Shown here: piece by piece, positions 16,531 through 23,660 of the stretch
Numbering within the stretch: the first letter of the stretch is position 1
How the letters are laid out: every line of letters starts with the position of its first letter
Assembly (NCBI GenBank): GCA_046260155.1
Contig: JBJYXV010000046.1
Span: 1-64,000 of the forward strand
Direction of reading: 5' to 3'
Length of the DNA stretch: 64,000 bases
Source of the DNA: PFL25 sp046260155
GTDB lineage: Bacteria > Chloroflexota > Anaerolineae > Anaerolineales > UBA4823
Made by a program: the position numbers and the translations under genes
Notes under the pieces: model-generated
Databases searched by the model: none
The model's input: the letters and a program-made list of their open reading frames with translations, nothing else
Told to the model about the DNA's origin: nothing

Positions 16531-17369
16531 ACTTGCTTGTATCCTTTGGAGTCAGGCTCCGAAATTGAATCATGGATGTTTCCAGGCTGGATATAAGGTT
16601 CATTCTGGACTCGGGATGATGCCTGCCTGGTTTCCTCCCGGCGTATATAAACCGGGTAGCCAAGACCTAATATTGCGGCAAAGATAAACCATTGGAAAGC
16701 ATAACCAAGATGAGGACCCTCAGAGAGGTCTAATTCCAAATTTGAGCGGTATGGTAGCTGCTGAGATCCATTTCCAGGAAGAGCTGAAACATACACTGGT
16801 AAAAGCGGGTATGGAAGCTGCTGCGCAATGTCACTAATATTGATCCAATTCCAAGCCATCAGGGGTGATTCACCAGGTCCAGGTACAAGGTCCGCCCGGC
16901 CTCCAATAGCCGGTTTTGATTGGGATCTGCGAATGACTCCTTCGATTTGAGTCCGGCCGGGGACGTCATACAATTCAAGTTTTCCGGAAGTAAAATCCTC
17001 GTACGGTATCCATCCGCGATCAACCAGTATTACAGATTCTCCCCCGTCGATCCGGAGAGGGGTCAGGAGATGCACACCCAGGCGACCCTGCCAATCCTGG
17101 TTCCTTAATACCACCTGTCGATTGAAATCGTATTCGCCATGGACGATCACTGATCGATATTCCATGCTGTAGAGATCACTTTCAATGGCCTGTCCGGATA
17201 AATCCAAGGGATCTTCCGCCACCTGGGCTGCTACCCGGTTATTAAAATCTCTGCGTTGTTCCAGGCGGGCTAGCTGCCAGATCCCCAGGCGGATCATGAC
17301 TGCGACTGCGACGAGCACTAACAACGTGGTCTTCCACCACTTTCGGCTGAATAATTTCTCAAGGATCAT
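16527..17369 (-). CDS. Surf1 family cytochrome oxidase assembly protein
   Basis: A 280-residue SURF1/Shy1 protein, which helps insert heme A and assemble subunit I. It has the family plan: an N-terminal helix (residues 13-30), a large outer loop with LGIWQLARLEQRRDFN, YRSVIVHGEYD, VVLRNQDWQGRLGVHLLTPL, VLVDRGWIP, and GYAFQWFIFAAILGLGY as the C-terminal helix. It overlaps the genes on both sides by 4 bp (ATGA), so translation is coupled. The C-terminal tail of about 40 residues is polar and longer than usual. Confidence 0.93.
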   Translation of the reverse strand: MILEKLFSRKWWKTTLLVLVAVAVMIRLGIWQLARLEQRRDFNNRVAAQVAEDPLDLSGQAIESDLYSMEYRSVIVHGEYDFNRQVVLRNQDWQGRLGVHLLTPLRIDGGESVILVDRGWIPYEDFTSGKLELYDVPGRTQIEGVIRRSQSKPAIGGRADLVPGPGESPLMAWNWINISDIAQQLPYPLLPVYVSALPGNGSQQLPYRSNLELDLSEGPHLGYAFQWFIFAAILGLGYPVYIRREETRQASSRVQNEPYIQPGNIHDSISEPDSKGYKQV

Positions 17370-17926
17370 GGACTTGTTCCAGGCTCGTTGGCTTGCAGCC
17401 GGATGGGAGCTTTCTTATTTGGATCCGGATTAATCGGCCACAGCACAAGGCTGTAGACAAAGAAGAACATCGTTGTGGGAGGCACAGAAAATCCCAGCGC
17501 GACAAAGCGTGTTTGCCAGGTGGTGGCTTGCTTTACATTCAGACCCAGATAGCGCGTGGTTTTGAATGAACACGCATACGCGTATCGCTGTGCAGCATCC
17601 AGGACCAGGCTGGCTTTCGTATTTGGAGGGATCCACAGGGGTCCTAGCTGGTGATCAACCACATCCTGATTCTTTACTACCAGGGTATCCCCCAGAACAA
17701 AAGTCATTTCATCCGGGATCACTGGCACCGCTTCACCCAGCTTCACTTTATCCGCTGTTCCAGCCGGGATAACCAGTTCTATCTCTTCAGGTAGCCTGTC
17801 TGAACTCCCACGCATGAAATAAAAAGCCACCTCGCTGCCAATCCAAACCAGGGTTGTCGCAACCACAAAAGTGATCAGCAGCCGGATGAGGCCTTTCTTG
17901 AGTGTTGAGCGAGTCGTATTCTTCAT
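17366..17926 (-). CDS. Membrane-anchored cupredoxin-like protein of the oxidase cluster
   Basis: A 186-residue protein with a helix at about residues 12-36, an outer domain (40-140) and a second helix at about 146-165. The outer domain has cupredoxin-like order: IELVIPAGTADKV, FVLGDTLVVKNQDVVDHQLGP (His92), and YAYACSF (Cys119), where blue-copper proteins have the His and the Cys of the metal site. I see no clear second His and Met after the Cys, so copper binding may be altered or absent. It lies between sco and surf1 with an overlapping stop/start, so a role in oxidase assembly or copper transfer is inferred from context. The family is not one I can name. Confidence 0.7.
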   Translation of the reverse strand: MKNTTRSTLKKGLIRLLITFVVATTLVWIGSEVAFYFMRGSSDRLPEEIELVIPAGTADKVKLGEAVPVIPDEMTFVLGDTLVVKNQDVVDHQLGPLWIPPNTKASLVLDAAQRYAYACSFKTTRYLGLNVKQATTWQTRFVALGFSVPPTTMFFFVYSLVLWPINPDPNKKAPIRLQANEPGTSP

Positions 17927-17953
17927 GATTCGAAAAATATTGATCTATTTGAT

Positions 17954-18559
17954 CTAATCTTGTGAAACCAGGTGGCGGATATCATCTGTGATTAACTTGG
18001 AATCGGTGCCAAAAAGATAGGTGAGGCGTAAATTTCCATCGCGATCGATTACATACACCCGGGAGCTGTGATCAACCAGGTAGTTCTCGTCACTACTCCC
18101 CTCAACCCTGGCCTGATAAACCCCGTAGTCCACCCAAACAGGTTCAAGCTCGCTGCGCTCACCGGTTAGCCCGATGATCTCAGGATCAAAATTGGTCAGG
18201 TATTTACGCATCCGTTCTGCTGTATCACGTTCGGGGTCAACGGTGATAAAAACAAAACTTACATGTGCGGCTGCTTGGCCGAGCTTGGATCGAATCTGGA
18301 GAAATTCGGTCAGAGTTACTGGACAGACATCCGGGCAGCTGGTGTAGCCAAAAAACATGACCGCCACCTGGTCTTCCAGCTGGTTGAGCTGGAAGGGATT
18401 CCCGTTCATATCAGTCAATTCGAACTGGGGTGCTGGGACGGCAGGTTCGATCAGGGAGCCCTGGAAGGTATATTCACGATCTGATCCCAACACCAGGTAC
18501 ATTGCAATTAACCCCGCCATAACCGCCATTCCAAAAATCAAGAGGTTGCGGAGTTTCAT
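17954..18559 (-). CDS. Sco1/SenC/PrrC copper metallochaperone
   Basis: A 201-residue thioredoxin-fold protein anchored by an N-terminal helix (residues 7-25). The copper-binding Cys pair is Cys75 and Cys79 in GYTSCPDVCPVTL, and the third ligand His lies in YLVDHSSRVYV, about 85 residues later. VFITVDPERDT is another family hallmark. Sco delivers Cu to the CuA centre of subunit II and reduces its cysteines. Its position just after the subunit genes and the PCu(A)C gene across the terminator give the two copper carriers usually needed for CuA. Confidence 0.95.
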   Translation of the reverse strand: MKLRNLLIFGMAVMAGLIAMYLVLGSDREYTFQGSLIEPAVPAPQFELTDMNGNPFQLNQLEDQVAVMFFGYTSCPDVCPVTLTEFLQIRSKLGQAAAHVSFVFITVDPERDTAERMRKYLTNFDPEIIGLTGERSELEPVWVDYGVYQARVEGSSDENYLVDHSSRVYVIDRDGNLRLTYLFGTDSKLITDDIRHLVSQD

Positions 18560-18630
18560 CGGGATTGAATCCAGGTTTCTGGAAAGGAATTCATCGTGAG
18601 TGGGCTCGTGATTTTAAATATCAAGTTTTA

Positions 18631-19203
18631 TTAAGCTGCAATTCCCATCAAGTAAAGCGCCGGGTAAAAGAAAACCCAGACCACATCAACAAAATGCCAG
18701 TAGATCGCGGCTGCTTCGACGGGGAAGTGGCGTTGCTCTGAATAGAGACCTTTCTTTCCATTTCGATACACGATGGAGAGCAAGATGACTCCGGATAGCA
18801 CATGCAGAGCATGCATACCGGTCATGGTGAAGAAAACGGATGCCATGGCATTCTCACCGACAGAGAACGGTGCGGTAGGCCACTCTAATCCGACCACACC
18901 CAGCAGGAAAAGAACACCCAGTATGATGGTGACCAATATATTGCGGGTAAATCCTTTGGCATTCCCATGACGAATATCCGTTTCAGCTCGATACATGAAG
19001 AAGCTGCTGGTGATCAGGATCAGGGTGACAGCGAAACCCAGCAGCTGGTTGAGATCGGGTCGCTCCCCCTGGAAGAGGTAGAAGCGGCTAACCATTAAAC
19101 CAGCAAATACAAAAGAATCGGAGATGAGAAAGAGCCACAAGCCTAAACGATTCGTTTCAGACTTAAACCCGTAACTATTGTGTGCTTCTAATTGTGTGCT
19201 CAT
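18631..19203 (-). CDS. ctaE: Cytochrome c oxidase subunit III
   Basis: A 190-residue five-helix subunit III of a heme-copper oxidase. Typical segments are LGLWLFLISDSFVFAGLMVSR, FFTMTGMHALHVLSGVI and AAAIYWHFVDVVWVFFYPALYL at the C-terminus. The short five-helix form is usual in caa3-type oxidases. It starts inside the stop of the subunit IV gene (ATGA overlap). It stabilises the proton uptake path of subunit I in the membrane. Confidence 0.95.
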   Translation of the reverse strand: MSTQLEAHNSYGFKSETNRLGLWLFLISDSFVFAGLMVSRFYLFQGERPDLNQLLGFAVTLILITSSFFMYRAETDIRHGNAKGFTRNILVTIILGVLFLLGVVGLEWPTAPFSVGENAMASVFFTMTGMHALHVLSGVILLSIVYRNGKKGLYSEQRHFPVEAAAIYWHFVDVVWVFFYPALYLMGIAA

Positions 19204-19445
19204 GAATTTTCCTCTTCAGAACTACCAAACACCTTGGTAACGTGCATAAAGTAATAGACGATCAAAACTGCTTTGAATATTGAGATTCCCCACAACGGCC
19301 AACTCCAATCCTCAGCGATGCTGCCGATGAAATACTCCCCGATCGTGAGTGCAATGAGCAGGATGAAGACAGCTAGTCCGATATTTCGGTCCTCTTTATA
19401 GCCGTTTTCATTTTGATCTGCTTTAGATTTGTTTTCTGCCATCAA
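19200..19445 (-). CDS. ctaF: Cytochrome c oxidase subunit IV (caa3-type)
   Basis: An 81-residue small membrane subunit. A charged N-terminal tail (residues 1-22, rich in Lys/Glu/Asn) is followed by two or three hydrophobic stretches (IGLAVFILLIALTIGEYF, LWGISIFKAVLIVYYFMHV) and a short acidic tail. The KxxLIVxYFMHV end matches the prokaryotic subunit IV family. Between subunits I and III, overlapping the latter by 4 bp, it completes a four-subunit caa3 oxidase. Confidence 0.88.
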   Translation of the reverse strand: MMAENKSKADQNENGYKEDRNIGLAVFILLIALTIGEYFIGSIAEDWSWPLWGISIFKAVLIVYYFMHVTKVFGSSEEENS

Positions 19446-19485
19446 AATTTCTCCTGTGAATCAACTTCATTAATGTGAGTGTCGC

Positions 19486-21357
19486 TCAATCCGCGGCCGC
19501 AGCTGCAGGTACCACGGGAGTGGGTTTTCCGCTCAGAGATGTGTATTGAGAACCCTCGAGCCCATAATCATATGGCTCACCAGTGACCACAAATGGCTCG
19601 TCGTAGTTCACACCCGTAGCAGGCATGGGGATCTGCCACTCGGGTGAACGGGAGCGCCAGGGGTTGGGTACAGCAACCTCACCCCGCTTGACGCTCACAT
19701 ACATGTTGTAAACAAACACCAGTATGCTTGCTCCCACGGCAAACCCGGCGATGGAAATAATGAGCTGCTGCATATCGACTCCCAACCCGGGATCGTAATC
19801 GGCGATCCTACGCCGCATGCCAACCAAGCCGGTCTGCATCTGGAACAGGGATTGGAAGTAAAAACCGATCAGCATGACCCAGAAATGGACTTTGCCTAAT
19901 TTCTCGTTATACATACGCCCGGTCATCAAGGGGAACCAGTAATATATAGCAGCAAAGAATGGAAAAACGTAACCTCCAAACATGGTGGCATGGAAGTGAC
20001 CAACAATGAAATAGGTATCATGGACATGCAGGTCGGTGGCAACAGTAGCATTCGGCGGCCCGGTCAATCCTCCCAGGAGGAAAATCGAGATCGCACCTAA
20101 CACGAACAGCATGGGGGTTTTAAACGAGAGCTTTCCACCCCAAATCGTTCCCGTCCAGCTGAAGAATTTGATGCCAGTTGGAACAGCAACCAATAAGGTT
20201 GAGTAGGTAAACGGAACGCGCATATAGCTCGCCATTCCAGAAGTAAACATGTGGTGGGCCCAGACCAGGAAGCCGACCAGTGCGATCGCCATTGAAGAAA
20301 CCGCGACCCACTTGTACCCAAACAAGGGCTTGCGGGCAAACACCGGCAGAAGTTCGCTGATTACACCCAAACCAGCCAGGACAAATACATAAACTGCCGG
20401 GTGTGAATAAAACCAGAACAGGTTTTGGAAGAGCAGTACATTGCCGCCCTGGGCTGGATTGAAGAAATCCATACCGAAGATGCGATCAAATAAGACCATT
20501 TGGAAGGAAAGCCCGATCAGCTGGGTAGCAGTCAGGGCAATTAATGAGGTTGCCAGTACTGACCAAACAAAGATCGGCATCTTGAACCACGTCATCCCCG
20601 GTGCGCGCAGGCGTACAATGGTTGTGATCAGGTTGACGGCACCCAAAATAGAGGACAGACCAATCAGGTACACCCCCAGGAAAAACATGGCAAAACCAAT
20701 TTTCACCAGATTAGCGCTCAGGGGCGGGTATCCCGTCCAACCAGCATCGATACCACCCAACAGGATGGTGCTTAAAAGCAAGATGATACCGGGGATATTG
20801 ATCCAGTAAGCGAATGCATTCAATCTGGGAAAAGCCATATCATTCGCACCGATCATTAACGGCACCAGGTAATTCGACATGGCACCTACACCGAGCAGGA
20901 TGCCGCCAATATTGACGATGCCGTGCAGACTGATCAGGGTATTAAATCCATCCGGGGTGAGAAACTGGAGACCTGGTTGGGCTAATTCGGTGCGAAAGAT
21001 CATTGCAAATAAACCCGCCACCATGAACACCAGGATGGAGGTCAAACCATACTGAATGCCGATAATCTTATGGTCAAAAGAAACGTGAATATATTTCTTA
21101 AATCCCGTAGTTACAGAGCCAAGCTCGGCTTCTGGTGTATCTTCGCCCCTAGCCCACTTCAGCCAATCATTGAGTACTCCGGTTCCGAACATGAAGGTAA
21201 TGGAACCCAAAACCACACCTGCCACTAGAACAGGCTCTGCATTCCAGGCGGGTAATCCCATCAACAGGCGGATCAAAATTGTGATCAGCACCCCCAGCAG
21301 GGTTCCCACAATCATAAAAAACAGGCCGCGTATGAGTGACAAACGATAAAATTTCAT
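19486..21357 (-). CDS. ctaD: Cytochrome c oxidase subunit I, A2 type
   Basis: A 623-residue catalytic subunit that reduces O2 to water and pumps protons. Visible metal ligands: His145 (LHGIVNI, heme a), His319 in YSHPAVY with Tyr323 (CuB and the crosslinked Tyr), His368-His369 (WAHHMF, CuB), and His454/His456 in HDTYFIVGHFH (heme a3 and heme a). The motif is YSHPAVY rather than GHPEVY: the D-channel Glu is replaced by Ala321 and a Tyr-Ser pair is present (317-318), the signature of A2-type oxidases such as those of Thermus and Rhodothermus. An extra N-terminal hydrophobic region (residues 8-62) precedes the core. It follows the subunit II gene by 17 bp. Confidence 0.97.
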   Translation of the reverse strand: MKFYRLSLIRGLFFMIVGTLLGVLITILIRLLMGLPAWNAEPVLVAGVVLGSITFMFGTGVLNDWLKWARGEDTPEAELGSVTTGFKKYIHVSFDHKIIGIQYGLTSILVFMVAGLFAMIFRTELAQPGLQFLTPDGFNTLISLHGIVNIGGILLGVGAMSNYLVPLMIGANDMAFPRLNAFAYWINIPGIILLLSTILLGGIDAGWTGYPPLSANLVKIGFAMFFLGVYLIGLSSILGAVNLITTIVRLRAPGMTWFKMPIFVWSVLATSLIALTATQLIGLSFQMVLFDRIFGMDFFNPAQGGNVLLFQNLFWFYSHPAVYVFVLAGLGVISELLPVFARKPLFGYKWVAVSSMAIALVGFLVWAHHMFTSGMASYMRVPFTYSTLLVAVPTGIKFFSWTGTIWGGKLSFKTPMLFVLGAISIFLLGGLTGPPNATVATDLHVHDTYFIVGHFHATMFGGYVFPFFAAIYYWFPLMTGRMYNEKLGKVHFWVMLIGFYFQSLFQMQTGLVGMRRRIADYDPGLGVDMQQLIISIAGFAVGASILVFVYNMYVSVKRGEVAVPNPWRSRSPEWQIPMPATGVNYDEPFVVTGEPYDYGLEGSQYTSLSGKPTPVVPAAAAAD

Positions 21358-21374
21358 CCCTTTCTCCTCGTTAA

Positions 21375-22820
21375 TTACTGCAGACTCTGAATGTATGCGA
21401 TCAAATCATTAATCTGCTCTTCTGTCAGGTCCTCACCGAAATTACCAGGCATGATATTCTGATAACCAGCTACAACTTGTGCACCGGGTTCGCGAATTGA
21501 CCGCATAAGATATTCTTGATCGACGATGACGGATGAACCATCATCGAGCGAAACAGTGCTGCCAAAAATTCCCAGCCAGCTTGGACCCACCAGCTCTGAT
21601 CCATCACTGGTGTGGCAGGCTTTGCAGCCAAATTGTTGGGCTAAGTTTTCACCTCGTAAAACAGGATCATCCGAAACAGTTTCGGTTTGCGCAGTAACCC
21701 AGCTGTCAAAATCCTCCTGGGAGAGAACTTTTACCGGAGCCAGCATGTTGTAATGCTCCCGCCCACACAACTCCGCACAACGCACCTTGAATTCCCCCAG
21801 TTCAATCGGTGTCACCCGCAATTCCCTCTCAAAACCGTCTCCTGGCAGCAAATCTTGTTTGACCCGAAATTCAGGGATCCAAAATGAGTGGATCACGTCA
21901 TTTGAGCTCAGATTCAATAAAGCCTGCTTGTTGACCGGGAGGACAAGCTCCGTGGATATGATGTCATAATCCGGATACTCGAAGCGCCAGGCCCATTGCT
22001 GCCCAATGACATCTACTCGCAATGGTTTTGGATCGGGTGCTTCAACCTTGCCCAGTACATCACTCCCATAGTATGCCAGGAACAGGACGAACATCAACGG
22101 CACCATCGTCCAGACCACTTCAAGCCGTTTATTGCCTTCGACATGTGGACCATCACTATCATCGCCCTTGCGCTTGCGGAAAGCGATGATGCTGTAAACC
22201 AACAAACCAATAATCAGCGAAAATAAAAACGCAATGACGATGAAATCAAGCCGGAATAAACCATCAATTGGGATGGCCTGCAAACTGGCTTGCTCCGGTA
22301 GCAGCTGGATATTGCTGAGCAGGAAATAGGTACCCGCCATCAGCAGGATCACTACTAATGCAGCAATGAAAAAATGTCTCATGCTATCACTCCTCTTCGG
22401 TTGTTCTGGGGCCTGATCAGGGATTGTTGGACTCTGTATTGGTTTCTCTCCTCCAGCAGACCACCCTTCCAACCATTCATCGATCTCCGAGGCAGCCATG
22501 GAACGCCGGTCGTAGACAATTGCCTGATCTCCACCTTCTTTCAACGAGAATAAAACCACCCTTAAGCGACCCTGACCCTCCACGAAACGCGCTAAAAACT
22601 CTTCCCGGTTGACCTGGTCATCATCGTAATCAACAACCACCAGATCGGGATAGAGATGCTCTATCGCTTCCAACGCCTCTTCAATCGTGGAGACCAACCC
22701 GACAACTTCGGTATCCATCTCCGGCCTTTTACCCAATAAACTGTTAATACCTTGAGCAAAAAGGGGATGACTGGAGGCGATCAGGATGCGTAAAGGACCG
22801 CTTTGAGGTCTTTGGTTCAT
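21375..22820 (-). CDS. ctaC: Degenerate receiver domain-cytochrome oxidase subunit II-cytochrome c fusion
   Basis: A 481-codon frame in three parts. Residues 11 to about 118 look like a NarL-type receiver (LRILIASSHPLFAQGINSLL; VVVD64). The acidic pair is Ser16-Ser17, and no Lys is found where the switch Lys should be. Residues 147-360 are subunit II: a signal-like helix (148-170), helices at 191-213 and 235-252, then the CuA domain with His311, Cys348, Cys352, His356 and Met359. Residues 385-481 are cytochrome c: CKACH (399-403) and the Met457 ligand. So it is caa3-type, taking electrons directly into CuA. ATG 22382 (Met147) has its own GAGGAG 8 nt upstream, so a conventional subunit II could also be made from inside the frame. 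Both products may exist. The frame crosses the junction without a stop. Confidence 0.9.
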   Translation of the reverse strand: MNQRPQSGPLRILIASSHPLFAQGINSLLGKRPEMDTEVVGLVSTIEEALEAIEHLYPDLVVVDYDDDQVNREEFLARFVEGQGRLRVVLFSLKEGGDQAIVYDRRSMAASEIDEWLEGWSAGGEKPIQSPTIPDQAPEQPKRSDSMRHFFIAALVVILLMAGTYFLLSNIQLLPEQASLQAIPIDGLFRLDFIVIAFLFSLIIGLLVYSIIAFRKRKGDDSDGPHVEGNKRLEVVWTMVPLMFVLFLAYYGSDVLGKVEAPDPKPLRVDVIGQQWAWRFEYPDYDIISTELVLPVNKQALLNLSSNDVIHSFWIPEFRVKQDLLPGDGFERELRVTPIELGEFKVRCAELCGREHYNMLAPVKVLSQEDFDSWVTAQTETVSDDPVLRGENLAQQFGCKACHTSDGSELVGPSWLGIFGSTVSLDDGSSVIVDQEYLMRSIREPGAQVVAGYQNIMPGNFGEDLTEEQINDLIAYIQSLQ

Positions 22821-22925
22821 ATCTAACTTTTCTTTGCCTTATACTTAGCCTGGTATTTAATTTACCAAAACAGGTCTTAATTGTCATGCCCCTTGGAGCT
22901 TGAAAAAGGTGGATTTTAAACCCAC

Positions 22926-22953
22926 AAAAGGGTGATGTTCGAATCACCCTTTT
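22926..22953 (-). terminator. Terminator between two-component genes and oxidase genes
   Basis: A perfect 11-bp stem (22926-22936 with 22943-22953) and a 6-nt loop, giving a T-run on either strand. It lies 69 bp after the response regulator and about 105 bp before the oxidase subunit II frame, so the oxidase operon probably has its own promoter in the 22821-22925 gap. Confidence 0.8.
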
Positions 22954-23021
22954 TGAATCCTGCCCGGTTGAAGACACATTCTAAGCAGGAATGCAGCTCG
23001 ATTGGTGTACTGAAAACTGCT

Positions 23022-23660
23022 CTACTGGTGGATAATGCCTAATTGAATTGCCCGGCTGACTGCTTCAGCCCGGTTTGATGCCTCCAACTTCTCCAGGATA
23101 TGTCTGACATGGGTTTTCACCGTGTTCTCGGAGATGAACAGTTCTGATGCTACTTGCGAGCTGGTCATCCCTCCCGCCAGGCATTTAAGCACATCCATTT
23201 CTCTCTTGCTGAGAGCGATGTCAGAAGGAATCCCATGTGAACTGCTAACAGCTTTCAACACTCGACTGGTCACCTCAGGAGAAAGCACAGATTTACCTTC
23301 CGCAACCAGGTTAATCGCCTTGCGTAATTCCTCTGGTTCAGCATCCTTCAGCAAGTAGCCATCTGCCCCGGCAGCTATTGCACCGAAAAGATCCTCATCA
23401 TGCCTGGAAATGGTCAGCATTAATATTCGCGGAGCATCAACTTTCTGCAGGAATTCAACCATTTCAACCCCATCCATCACCGGCATGTTGACATCCAGCA
23501 GCACCACATCCGGGTTTGTCTGCTTGATTACAGATAATGCTTCTCGCCCATTCCCAGCTTCTCCAATAATCTCAAATTCCGGAAATGTCGTCAGCAGGCT
23601 AACCAGTCCAGCCCGGAACAAACCGTGATCATCAACGACGACAAGCCGAATCTTGTTCAC
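23022..23660 (-). CDS. NarL/FixJ-type response regulator
   Basis: A 212-residue transcription regulator. The receiver domain is complete: acidic pair in VVVDDHGLF, phospho-acceptor Asp in VVLLDVNMPVMDG, Thr in LMLTIS and switch Lys in GYLLKDAE. A LuxR-type helix-turn-helix follows (LSKREMDVLKCLAGGMTSSQVASEL, ISENTVKTHVRHILEKL). The start is a GTG overlapping the kinase stop by one base (TAGTG), so the pair is translationally coupled. The receiver resembles the degenerate one fused to oxidase subunit II next door (VDDHGLFRAGLVSLL against ASSHPLFAQGINSLL). It likely regulates genes in answer to the adjacent kinase; oxidase genes are the obvious candidate. Confidence 0.94.
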   Translation of the reverse strand: MNKIRLVVVDDHGLFRAGLVSLLTTFPEFEIIGEAGNGREALSVIKQTNPDVVLLDVNMPVMDGVEMVEFLQKVDAPRILMLTISRHDEDLFGAIAAGADGYLLKDAEPEELRKAINLVAEGKSVLSPEVTSRVLKAVSSSHGIPSDIALSKREMDVLKCLAGGMTSSQVASELFISENTVKTHVRHILEKLEASNRAEAVSRAIQLGIIHQ

